Source of the DNA: Thalassotalea agarivorans | Lineage (GTDB): Bacteria > Pseudomonadota > Gammaproteobacteria > Enterobacterales > Alteromonadaceae | Assembly (NCBI RefSeq): GCF_030295955.1 | Contig: NZ_AP027363.1 | Coordinates: forward strand, 2,170,001-2,234,000 | Reading direction: 5' to 3' | DNA length: 64,000 nt | Shown: piece after piece, positions 1-8,488 of the stretch | Layout of the letters: each line of letters opens with the position of its first letter | Position numbering within the stretch: the first letter of the stretch is position 1 | Translations under genes and position numbers: made by a program | The notes under the pieces: model-generated | Told to the model about the DNA's origin: nothing | What the model saw: only the letters and a program-made list of their open reading frames with translations | Databases searched by the model: none

Positions 1-1
1 C

Positions 2-2491
2 GCCATTGTTGATAGTAACTATCCTCATTTATCAGCGTTTTCTGTATATAAAGCAAATATTACAGACGATGCAGCCAAAGCTGCGTTAAAAACAGCATTG
101 GTCATTACCAATGAATCACAAGACTATGTGAGCAAAGTGCAAAAGGCCGGCGTAATTGATTTACTCTATACGGCTGGCGAAAACGATGCGAACGAATACA
201 ACCAATTTGGCGCAATGGTAAAACAAGATGCTGTTTCCTTCGCACTTTGGGCTCCTACGGCGCAATCTGTGAAGGTTAAGCTGTACAACAAAGATAAAAG
301 CTTAAAACATACTCAGCAACTAGAGGAAGATGCTGCAACAGGCATTTGGCATCTAGATACTAACCAAGCAGTAGCCACCGATTTTTATCGTTATGAAGTC
401 ACGACTTATCATCCACAAACCCATAAGGTAGAAGTTATTGACGTAACCGACCCTTATTCAATCTCTTTATCGACCAATAGTGAATTTTCACAGATCGTCG
501 ATCTTTCTTCAGCGCAATTAAAGCCAGAAGGATGGGATAACCACGTTGTCCCAGGTATTAACGATCCGTTAGATAATATTTTTTATGAGTTACATATTCG
601 TGACTTTAGTGCCAGCGATAAAACACAACCTGCAGCCGATCAAGGCAAATATGCAGCGTTTAGCAACAGCGAAACCGATGGCGTAAAGCATATTACCATG
701 TTGAAAGAGGCAGGTATTAACACTATCCACTTATTACCTGCTTTCGATATTGGCACGGTTAATGAAGAACCAACGCAACAGTTTGATCAGCAATCTAGCA
801 TTAGTGAAATTTGCGCTATTGTGCCAGATTTTTCTCTGTGTGATAGTGACATCGACAAGCAACAAAGTTTGCAACAAGTCCTTGTTTCAGCACCTTCAGA
901 TACTTTTGCCCAAGATATCGTTTCTCAACTGCGAGCCCACGACAAATACAACTGGGGATACGACCCATTCCACTACAATGTACCAGAAGGTAGCTACGCT
1001 AAGGACAGTGACGGCTATAGCCGTATCATTGAATTTAGACAAATGGTACAAACCATACACGAAATGGGCATGCGCGTAGTGATGGATGTTGTTTATAACC
1101 ATACCCATGCAGCTGGCCTTGCTACAAACTCTGTACTCGACAAAGTTGTGCCAGGTTATTATCACAGATTAAATCCGCTCACCGGTGCGATAGAGCAATC
1201 AACATGCTGCGACAATACGGCAACAGAGCACGCAATGATGGATAAACTAATGTCTGATTCGCTTGCGCTGTGGACTGAGCAATACAAAATTGATGGTTAT
1301 CGTTTTGATTTAATGGGGCACCAGCCTAAAGCAGCCATGCTTGCCGCACGCGATCGCGTTCATGCGATTGATCCAGACAATTACTTTTACGGCGAAGGCT
1401 GGGATTTTGGCGAAGTGGCAAAAGACGCAATTTTTGAACAAGCGAGCCAATCTAATTTAGGCGGCACAGATATTGGTACCTTTACTGACAGATTACGTGA
1501 TGCCGTGCGCGGCGGCGCCTTTAATGCACAAGGTGAAGATATTCGTAAAAGCCAAGGTATAGGCAGTGGCTTGATGCATATGGAAAATGAGCTTATCGCA
1601 ACAGATACACGTGCAAAATACGACGAATATCAAGACATTATTAAATTAGGCCTGGCCGCCAATTTGAAGCAGTTTAGTTTTACCTCGGCACAAGGTAACA
1701 AAGTAAAAGGTACAGATGTACCTTATGGTGGCACTATAGCAGCCTACGCGTTAAAACCCGCTGATACCATAAACTATGTCTCTAAACATGATAATCAAAC
1801 GTTATGGGATAACAATCAATATCGTTTGCCTTATGACACGACAACAAAACAACGTGTGCGAATTCAAGCGCAAAACTTAAGTTATCCATTGCTCGCTCAG
1901 GGAATTCCATTTATTCATATGGGCAGTGAATTGTTGCGTTCAAAATCTTTCTTACGAGACAGTTACGACTACAGTGACTGGTTTAACAAAGTAGACTTTA
2001 GTTACAACACGAATAACTACAATGTAGGGTTGCCGCCGGCAGAGAAGGATGAAGCAAACTGGGCAATTATCAGAACGCTACTTGAGCAAAATGATGGTCG
2101 AGATCACGTGACAAAAGAAGACATTGTTTTTTCACGAGACGTATTTTTAGATTTTGTTCGCGTAAGAATGAGTAGTAAGTTATTTAGATTAAACACTGCT
2201 GAGCAAATCGTTGAAAAAGTAGATTTTATTGAGGGTAACAATAATGTTATTGCGATGCGCCTAAGCGACTCAGGAGAAGCACAAATTGACCCAACAATAG
2301 ACGAAATTATTGTTATATTTAATCCTCGTACTCAGCCACAAAGAGTATCAGTTGAACAGGCAAAGGCCTTTGAGCTACACCCTGTCCAACAAGCGGGTAG
2401 CGATGACGTTGTTAAGCAAAGCAAACTGCTAGACGCAGCCATCGAAGTGCCAGCACTAACAACGGCTGTATTTGTAAGAAAAGCTAGCTAA
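2..2491 (+). CDS. pulA: Pullulanase-type alpha-1,6-glucosidase, 5' end missing
   Basis: Debranching enzyme of GH13 that hydrolyses alpha-1,6 branches in pullulan, glycogen or starch. The reading frame is open from the left window edge, so the true start lies outside; 829 residues are visible. A CBM48-like beta-sandwich (FALWAPTAQSVKV) is followed by the GH13 barrel. Visible conserved GH13 regions are VVMDVVYNHTH, DGYRFDLMGH (nucleophile Asp encoded at 1307), YFYGEGWDFG (acid/base Glu at 1394) and SKHDNQTLWDNN (transition-state Asp at 1790). A C-terminal beta domain follows. A TTG at 98 is not the start, because homologous sequence continues upstream of it. The 3' end overlaps the convergent metallopeptidase gene by 8 bp inside a perfect palindrome. 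Family is secure; whether the protein is a secreted lipoprotein cannot be seen. Confidence 0.93.
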   Translation, partial: AIVDSNYPHLSAFSVYKANITDDAAKAALKTALVITNESQDYVSKVQKAGVIDLLYTAGENDANEYNQFGAMVKQDAVSFALWAPTAQSVKVKLYNKDKSLKHTQQLEEDAATGIWHLDTNQAVATDFYRYEVTTYHPQTHKVEVIDVTDPYSISLSTNSEFSQIVDLSSAQLKPEGWDNHVVPGINDPLDNIFYELHIRDFSASDKTQPAADQGKYAAFSNSETDGVKHITMLKEAGINTIHLLPAFDIGTVNEEPTQQFDQQSSISEICAIVPDFSLCDSDIDKQQSLQQVLVSAPSDTFAQDIVSQLRAHDKYNWGYDPFHYNVPEGSYAKDSDGYSRIIEFRQMVQTIHEMGMRVVMDVVYNHTHAAGLATNSVLDKVVPGYYHRLNPLTGAIEQSTCCDNTATEHAMMDKLMSDSLALWTEQYKIDGYRFDLMGHQPKAAMLAARDRVHAIDPDNYFYGEGWDFGEVAKDAIFEQASQSNLGGTDIGTFTDRLRDAVRGGAFNAQGEDIRKSQGIGSGLMHMENELIATDTRAKYDEYQDIIKLGLAANLKQFSFTSAQGNKVKGTDVPYGGTIAAYALKPADTINYVSKHDNQTLWDNNQYRLPYDTTTKQRVRIQAQNLSYPLLAQGIPFIHMGSELLRSKSFLRDSYDYSDWFNKVDFSYNTNNYNVGLPPAEKDEANWAIIRTLLEQNDGRDHVTKEDIVFSRDVFLDFVRVRMSSKLFRLNTAEQIVEKVDFIEGNNNVIAMRLSDSGEAQIDPTIDEIIVIFNPRTQPQRVSVEQAKAFELHPVQQAGSDDVVKQSKLLDAAIEVPALTTAVFVRKAS

Positions 2492-2504
2492 CGCTAGCTT
2501 TTCT
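2477..2504. terminator. Bidirectional terminator palindrome inside two overlapping gene ends
   Basis: A perfect 12-bp inverted repeat (2477-2488 and 2493-2504) with a 4-base TAAC loop. Each arm starts or ends in an A or T run, so it could terminate transcription both ways. It contains the stop codons of both convergent genes and encodes the same residues Arg-Lys-Ala-Ser at both C-termini. Confidence 0.75.
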
Positions 2505-4757
2505 GCGAAGCACGAATATTAGTAGCGGTAATAGGTATAAAACGCCACCACCGCTGCTACTTTCCTGTGGTCTTTGTCGAATCGTCACTCGAGCACTAAA
2601 CACCTCGCCAGCATAGCCATTGATGCTAGGTTCAATATCTATCGTAAGCACCCCTTCAAAACTTGTATCGGCAACAATACCATTAGCATTTACGCGATAG
2701 TTTTCGCCATCAAAAATTCTGATTTGATCAGCAACAGAGTCTTGATAAGTAAACGTGCTAGGCGAAATTGCAATGAGATCCCCTGCAAAACCAGACAAAG
2801 GGCTTTGACCGGTAATTTGGGGCAGCACCAAATTGTCTATTTCGAAGTCACCATGGCTTACCGCAAAGAACGGCGCGGTAGAGCACTTAACGAGTACTCT
2901 AGCTTGCTCTGTTTTACCGGCAGGCATCTCGGTTAAGGTATATGCACCATTGTTCGGCACATTGGCGGCAAGTTGCTGGTCAAAGACGCCAACCTGGGCA
3001 CCAGACAAGAAAATATCGACAGATGCACAGCTTATCGGTGCGCGATCTGTACCGGCGACATTCCATAAAATCTCTGTACTGCCCGCTTGCCAAACTTCAT
3101 CTGTTGTCGGTTTAGTTACGTCAAAAGCCTCACCTGTATTAACAACAGTTAAACGGGTATCTTCAAACGCGACATAGCCATTACCATCTCTAACTGTTAG
3201 TCTGAAATTAAGTGTTCTGTCTGTTGTCGGCAGTGACTCACCTAACGTAGATACTTCATTTAAAATATCCGACATTTGAGGGAAGAAGCGCTGCGACACG
3301 GTTAAAGGGGCAAATACTCTAAACAGCGGACGTGTGCCATCATCAATCATTTGTGCTGCGCTATTGGAAGCTGAGCCTAGATCGCGTTGCTCCCAACTAT
3401 ATGACAACTGGTCTCCATCACTATCAGCAACTTCTGCATCAAGCACAAAGGGCGTATTTGCAGGAATCGTATATTCAGCGGTTACATTTATCGTTGGCGC
3501 ACTGCCATCTATATTCTCAGACACACCACAATCAGTCATATCGGCGCGATTAACAAATGCGTGAATCTGTTCTATTGAGCCTGCGTTAAAAAATGGGTCG
3601 ACAAAACGCTGTAAATTTTGACTGCCACATAAGCCCGCATAAGACATAATTGTTGAGCCACTACCCGGTTCATAAGCCGAACCAGCCACTCTATTACCTA
3701 GACAATTGCTCGCTTCACCATTAAAACTATGCTCCGCACCAAATTGATGACCTATTTCATGAGCGACATAATCAATATAGAAGCTATCATTGATTGGACT
3801 TGGGTTACCTGAAACACCATCACCTTTAAAATTTGCATCACACACAGCAGAAATTACGGCTAAGCCCCCTGCTCCCGTGTTAACAACGTGACCTATATCG
3901 TAATTGTTAACGCCAATGATGTCGTTTAACAGCGCCGTGTTTAAGCCACCGTCTTGACTATCATTATTAAATGGGTCTGTGCTGGCATCTTCATAAATAA
4001 TCTGGTCGTTGTTTTCAACAAGCTGAAAAGAAATTGCTAAATCTCGTTCAAATACTTGATTGACTCGATTTACCATCGTCGTTATTTCAGACAAGGCTAA
4101 TTCAGTGGCGTTAGTTGCTCCATCGGCATGATACTGCGTGTATTCACCAGCCGCGGCTACCGCTAAACGGTAGGTTCTGCGCAGATTATTAGCGGTACGC
4201 GCGGATTTTTGGGCGCTATTAACTTGCTGTGTTAAATAGTCGACCATTTTCGGCGGCAGTTTTTGTGGGGCAAGCGCACTGTCGTTGCGCTTATCGCTCT
4301 GAAAATAACTGTAGTAAAGGCCTTCAAATCCAGGTTTTGGCTCGATAAACACGGTATCTTGTTGGTAGTAAAACATACCGTGGAAACCCTTGGCGGTGAT
4401 ATCAAAACGCCCTATAGCATCGCTTTGTCCGTCCGCGTAGGCCTTAAATGTTTTAATGCTGCCATATTTTTGTTGCAATGGCTTGGGCAGAACATCATAG
4501 GGAACCAGCGATAAACGAGTTAACGTACCGCTAGGTGTCGGCACTTCGATAGAAATGGTAGCAACGTCAGCATTCAATCGTTGCTGCAAGCCATTAAAAT
4601 CATTAATGGAAAAACTATGGTATGACGAGGATAAATCTGATGTAGCCGGTTGAAATAATGGCGCCTGCTCTGCTGAAGCTAGAGTAGGTATAGTGCACAC
4701 TGCGAAACATACAAAAGACGCAAAAACAGTGCTTAATGGTCTACGTGGATAAATCAT
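2484..4757 (-). CDS. Reprolysin-like zinc metallopeptidase with GlyGly-CTERM tail
   Basis: Predicted secreted metzincin protease (M12B-like). The zinc motif HEIGHQFGAEH lies near residue 330 and is followed by the downstream SIMSYAGLC segment typical of the Met-turn. A prodomain-like N-terminal third comes first. After the catalytic domain there is an Ig/cadherin-like region, then one copy of a roughly 80-residue repeat module, then SSSGGG, a hydrophobic stretch and Arg-Arg-Lys, which is the GlyGly-CTERM pattern processed by rhombosortase in type II secreting bacteria. I chose the ATG at 4757 because it gives a textbook signal peptide ending in LASA; a TTG at 4799 and an ATG at 4781 are also in frame and no start has a strong ribosome site. 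It is a paralogue of the next gene, which carries three copies of the repeat module. Substrate unknown. Confidence 0.85.
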   Translation of the reverse strand: MIYPRRPLSTVFASFVCFAVCTIPTLASAEQAPLFQPATSDLSSSYHSFSINDFNGLQQRLNADVATISIEVPTPSGTLTRLSLVPYDVLPKPLQQKYGSIKTFKAYADGQSDAIGRFDITAKGFHGMFYYQQDTVFIEPKPGFEGLYYSYFQSDKRNDSALAPQKLPPKMVDYLTQQVNSAQKSARTANNLRRTYRLAVAAAGEYTQYHADGATNATELALSEITTMVNRVNQVFERDLAISFQLVENNDQIIYEDASTDPFNNDSQDGGLNTALLNDIIGVNNYDIGHVVNTGAGGLAVISAVCDANFKGDGVSGNPSPINDSFYIDYVAHEIGHQFGAEHSFNGEASNCLGNRVAGSAYEPGSGSTIMSYAGLCGSQNLQRFVDPFFNAGSIEQIHAFVNRADMTDCGVSENIDGSAPTINVTAEYTIPANTPFVLDAEVADSDGDQLSYSWEQRDLGSASNSAAQMIDDGTRPLFRVFAPLTVSQRFFPQMSDILNEVSTLGESLPTTDRTLNFRLTVRDGNGYVAFEDTRLTVVNTGEAFDVTKPTTDEVWQAGSTEILWNVAGTDRAPISCASVDIFLSGAQVGVFDQQLAANVPNNGAYTLTEMPAGKTEQARVLVKCSTAPFFAVSHGDFEIDNLVLPQITGQSPLSGFAGDLIAISPSTFTYQDSVADQIRIFDGENYRVNANGIVADTSFEGVLTIDIEPSINGYAGEVFSARVTIRQRPQESSSGGGVLYLLPLLIFVLRRKASVS

Positions 4758-4825
4758 AAAAATAGCCGAGCTAGTTAACATCAGTTTTAATATTAACAAT
4801 GCTCGGCCAATTAACCAATAAATAA

Positions 4826-7800
4826 CTACGCCTTTACATTTCTTCTCAAAAGACTAAGTGCCATAACGCACAACAACCACCAAACACTACCGCCACTGCT
4901 TGAACTGCTTGCAGCTGGTGCTTTTACTTCAGTTTGTGACTGGTTTTGCTGATTACTATCAGTTTCGTTACCTTGGCTCTTATCGCCATTGTCACTATCA
5001 CCGTTGTTATCTGATTGGTCTTGTTCATCGCCGTTGTCATCAGTAGACGAATCATCTTGCTCTCCGGCGTCATCTCCTTCTTGCTCATTGCCGCCGTCTT
5101 GTTCTTCTTCTGTGCCGTTATCTTCGCCACCTGCTTCTTCGCTCGGTGTTACTGCAATTGAAAAGTTAAACGCTTCGCCCTCTCTTCCCTGATAGACAGG
5201 GATAACCTTCACAGACAAATCACCAACAAACGCCTGATTAGGCGTAACCGCATTGCCGTTGACGACATAATTTTGGCCGCTTAAAATCGCTATTTCTTCT
5301 GCCACAATATCTTCAAATTCAAACATATCGACAGACACCGTAATAGATTGACCTTGAACAGTAGACATTTGCTCCGCTGCAACTATTTTCGCGACAGCCG
5401 GCGCTACAACTTCAATAGTAAAACTGTAGACTTCACCTTCTAGAGAGCCTGCACTCGGTATAACTTGTACTGATAACTCACCGACAAAGTCATTTGATAC
5501 AACAAGTGCATCCCCTTCCACCTGATAGTTGTCGCCTGACAGCAGCTTGACAGCGTCAGCCTCAATATCATCGTAGTCAAACAGGCTTGGCTCTATAACT
5601 AACTTTTCTCCACTTTCTATCGCTATATTAAGGTGACCGACAATAGCTGGCGCTTGCAACGCTTCAACAGACACTTTTGCTTGATAAACCTCGCCTTTAT
5701 CGTCCCCTTTAACAGGTCGCACACCAACGCGTAATTCGCCATAAAAATCATTGTTCGGCGTAACCACTTTATTACTAAATGTATAGTTGTCACCTGGCAC
5801 AACCTCAAAGTCATCCGCAGGACCATTAACATAGTAGAAGTGCCATTTCTGCAAGGTTAATGTTTGCTGTTGTGCTACAGAGATGTTTTTCTGACCAGAA
5901 ATAGAAATCATCGGTTCTGGCTCTGGCTCAGGTTCTGGCTCTGGGTCAGGCTCTGGCTCAGGTTCAGGCTCGGGTTCTGGTGCGGGAGGCGTCACGTCGG
6001 CATCTGTACTGATAGAAAACTTACCTTCGTTAACGGCAAAAAATACATTATCACTACATTTAACTTTTACCCGAGCATTTTCTGTACTCGTTACACTTTC
6101 AATAGAAAATGTTGCCGAACCGCTATTTGCAGTACCTTTAACAAGATCTAGATCAAAGTTTTCACCGTCTGTAGCAAGGGATATATCGACTTTTTGACAG
6201 CTTATGTCGCCACTACTGGTACCTGCTACATTCCAATGAACAGTAGCCTCAGTGCCAGACCATAGTGCATTAATCGCCGGCGAGGTAAGTTTAAAAGATT
6301 CGCCAGTATCGACGACATTTACGCGCATCTCGTCGAAGCTGTTACCACCTCGACCATCTCTAACCTGCAGTCGAAAATTTAATTCACGTGTCGTAGTCGC
6401 GTATGTTTCGCCTTTAGATGTGCTATTGGCTAATACATCGGTCAATCGTGGGAAGGAGCGAACGGCATGATCTACCGGCGCGTATACACGAAAAAGAGGA
6501 CGCTCACCGTCATCAATCATTTCTGCGGCACTACTTGACGCGGGGCCTAAATCACTTTGTTCCCAGCTGTAAGATAAGGTATCTCCTTCGGCATCTGTTG
6601 CACTACCTATTAATTCAAATGGTGTATTAGCTGGGATGGTATAATCGCCACCTGCATTAACTACTGGCTCTGCGTTTTCTTCATCTTCAAAACGTCCACA
6701 GCGCTTACCATCTTTGTTTTCGATGTAATTACGAATTTCGCTAATCGTGTGACTGTTAAAAAATGGATCCGAATCTGTCTGAAGATTTTGATCGCCACAT
6801 AACCCCGAATAACTCATGATAGAGGAGCCACTGCCTGGTTCATATGCAGCGTATGAACGACGACCACTACCACAATGGTTTTTAGTGCCATTAAACGAAT
6901 GATCTGCATCTAACTGGTGACCAATTTCGTGGGCTACATAATCGATATAAAAAGCGTCATTATCAGGCTTCGATGCCCCGGTCACACCATATCCTTTAAA
7001 GTAAGTGGAACACACACCTCCGATTGAGGCGAAACCGCCACCTTTGGTTGTCAGCACATGGCCTATGTCATAGCCGTCAACACCAAGAATTTCATTTAAA
7101 GTATCGGTGTTGGTGTTGCCATCCGACGTGCTGTTATTGTACGGATCCGATCCAGCATTGGTGAAAATGATTTTGTCGTTATCGTCGACTAACTCAAACT
7201 TAATACCAACGTCCTGAACAAATACCTGATTCAATCGATTAACAATTGTTGTCATTGCTGACAACGCGTCTTCTTTTGTGCCGCCATGATAGTTGGTGTA
7301 TTCACCTGTTGCAGCCATAGCGAGTCTATATACTTTGATTCGTTTTTTAGACACTTCTACCGACGTGGTGTCACTAGCAACAGCCTTCGCAGAAACGGTT
7401 TTTGCTTCTATTGCTCTGCGAATTGGTTCATGTCTGACAAACGCATCACTTACTTCTGACGAAGACGGCTTTCCGCTGTATACGGCATAGTTACCCTTAC
7501 TCGCTTTTATCGCATCAACGTAATAGATTTTGTTTTGATGACGAAACATCGCATTAAAACCATGTGCGGTAACATCAATAACCGCCGTTGAACCATTCGA
7601 AGAACGACCAGTAAACGTTTTAAGCTGAGGAAATTTAGCGGCTAATTTTGGGGTGAGTACATTGCTGGGTGTAAGCGAGAAATACACCAGGTCACCGTTA
7701 GGTAAAGGTAATGCAATCTGTTGTTCTGTTGATGATTGGTTGAAAAACTCAATGAGCTGGCTTTCATCCGTTGAAAAGATGACTTTACCATTTATTTGTT

Positions 7801-7918
7801 GCTGACCTTTTGCCGCAACGACAGTTTTTGACCATTGATTAAATGTGTGTTGATTTGCTGTCGCCGTATTTATGCTAACAACAAAAATAATAAAAAATAT
7901 TCGAAATACTCGAATCAT
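4826..7918 (-). CDS. Large reprolysin-like metallopeptidase with PEPE linker and GlyGly-CTERM tail
   Basis: Secreted metzincin protease, 1030 residues. The zinc motif HEIGHQLDADH is near residues 327-337, with the Met-turn SIMSYSGLC after it. Order of parts: signal peptide (MIRVFRIFFIIFVVS, cleaved after TATA), propeptide, catalytic domain, cadherin-like region, a Pro-Glu/Asp linker of about 26 residues, three tandem repeats of about 80 residues (codons roughly 5150-5905), an acidic low-complexity segment of about 70 residues, then SSSSSGGSVWWLL and a basic end: a GlyGly-CTERM sorting tail. The ATG at 7918 follows a GGGG-type ribosome site; the frame also has a TTG four codons upstream. Tandem paralogue of the preceding protease, separated by about 70 bp, so probably co-transcribed. 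It may act on extracellular protein or algal-associated material, but that is inference. Confidence 0.87.
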   Translation of the reverse strand: MIRVFRIFFIIFVVSINTATANQHTFNQWSKTVVAAKGQQQINGKVIFSTDESQLIEFFNQSSTEQQIALPLPNGDLVYFSLTPSNVLTPKLAAKFPQLKTFTGRSSNGSTAVIDVTAHGFNAMFRHQNKIYYVDAIKASKGNYAVYSGKPSSSEVSDAFVRHEPIRRAIEAKTVSAKAVASDTTSVEVSKKRIKVYRLAMAATGEYTNYHGGTKEDALSAMTTIVNRLNQVFVQDVGIKFELVDDNDKIIFTNAGSDPYNNSTSDGNTNTDTLNEILGVDGYDIGHVLTTKGGGFASIGGVCSTYFKGYGVTGASKPDNDAFYIDYVAHEIGHQLDADHSFNGTKNHCGSGRRSYAAYEPGSGSSIMSYSGLCGDQNLQTDSDPFFNSHTISEIRNYIENKDGKRCGRFEDEENAEPVVNAGGDYTIPANTPFELIGSATDAEGDTLSYSWEQSDLGPASSSAAEMIDDGERPLFRVYAPVDHAVRSFPRLTDVLANSTSKGETYATTTRELNFRLQVRDGRGGNSFDEMRVNVVDTGESFKLTSPAINALWSGTEATVHWNVAGTSSGDISCQKVDISLATDGENFDLDLVKGTANSGSATFSIESVTSTENARVKVKCSDNVFFAVNEGKFSISTDADVTPPAPEPEPEPEPEPDPEPEPEPEPEPMISISGQKNISVAQQQTLTLQKWHFYYVNGPADDFEVVPGDNYTFSNKVVTPNNDFYGELRVGVRPVKGDDKGEVYQAKVSVEALQAPAIVGHLNIAIESGEKLVIEPSLFDYDDIEADAVKLLSGDNYQVEGDALVVSNDFVGELSVQVIPSAGSLEGEVYSFTIEVVAPAVAKIVAAEQMSTVQGQSITVSVDMFEFEDIVAEEIAILSGQNYVVNGNAVTPNQAFVGDLSVKVIPVYQGREGEAFNFSIAVTPSEEAGGEDNGTEEEQDGGNEQEGDDAGEQDDSSTDDNGDEQDQSDNNGDSDNGDKSQGNETDSNQQNQSQTEVKAPAASSSSSGGSVWWLLCVMALSLLRRNVKA
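5912..5982 (-). repeat. Pro-Glu/Asp linker repeat inside metallopeptidase gene
   Basis: A run of near-identical 6-bp and 12-bp units (GGCTCT / GGTTCA type on the + strand) that encodes alternating Pro-Glu with one Pro-Asp. It is an in-frame interdomain spacer. Its repeat purity makes it prone to length change by slippage in multiples of six bases, which would keep the frame. Confidence 0.85.
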
Positions 7919-8488
7919 TCTGCACCCCAAAGCTCGCGCACCTGATTACTTTGCATGCAAACACATGCAAAACAGCTGGAAGCTCACGCACAACTGGGTT
8001 GCTGCAAAAAGAATTGTCGTTCAAACACACTACTGCACAACCACGCAGATCAAATGGTTTGAAAAAGCCACACTACTTTTTACGAAGAAATCGTTTTATA
8101 CTCCAAAACGCATAAGATGGTTAAAACTTCTCGTTTTATTTTTATTCTTAGCACCTAGGAAAGAAACCGATAACACAAAACAGCGGTTACGTAATTCTTC
8201 CTCCTATTTCTCTTATTTATTGTTATTTTTACGACAAGCATTCTACGTAAAGTTTCGTGTAGAAAACAACCCCAAAATGTAAAATATTTGTTAAGTTTTG
8301 ATCATTTTTTAACCAATTTATTTACATAACAATAACTTAGGTGATGATATTTTTTTTCATTTTTTTACATTTAGGCCTTATTTCTAGGCGGTTTGTAACA
8401 AAAATGTAGTGTTTGAACGACAAATTTTGTTGCAAAAATTCAGTTAAACATGCAATGTAAGCGCTTTCAATTAGTCAAGGAATTGAGC
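7919..8488. other. Intergenic region between metallopeptidase and sugar porter
   Basis: About 570 bp without a credible gene. It must hold the promoter of the leftward metallopeptidase and that of the rightward sugar porter. An open frame at 7872-8282 has no ribosome site and a composition unlike neighbouring genes, so I do not call it. The only clear site is the LacI-type operator at 8456-8469. The stretch 8230-8400 is very AT-rich. Confidence 0.6.
8456..8469. promoter_or_regulatory. LacI-family operator before sugar porter gene
   Basis: TGTAAGCGCTTTCA is a near-perfect palindrome with the central GCGC/AGCGCT core typical of LacI-family operators. It ends 19 bases before the chosen ATG. Its outer arms (AA/TT) differ from the xylose boxes at 21-29 kb, so a different LacI-family regulator, not encoded in this window, probably binds here. 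It also shows that an upstream in-frame ATG at 8450 is not the start. Confidence 0.7.

Noticed and set aside
5912-5982. Regulatory repeat or CRISPR-like array
   Set aside because: It is an in-frame Pro-Glu coding repeat in a secreted protease.
7872-8282. 136-codon open frame on the + strand
   Set aside because: No ribosome site, overlaps the N-terminus of the metallopeptidase gene, and its residue mix (many Lys, Thr, Asn, no domain) looks like translated AT-rich spacer.
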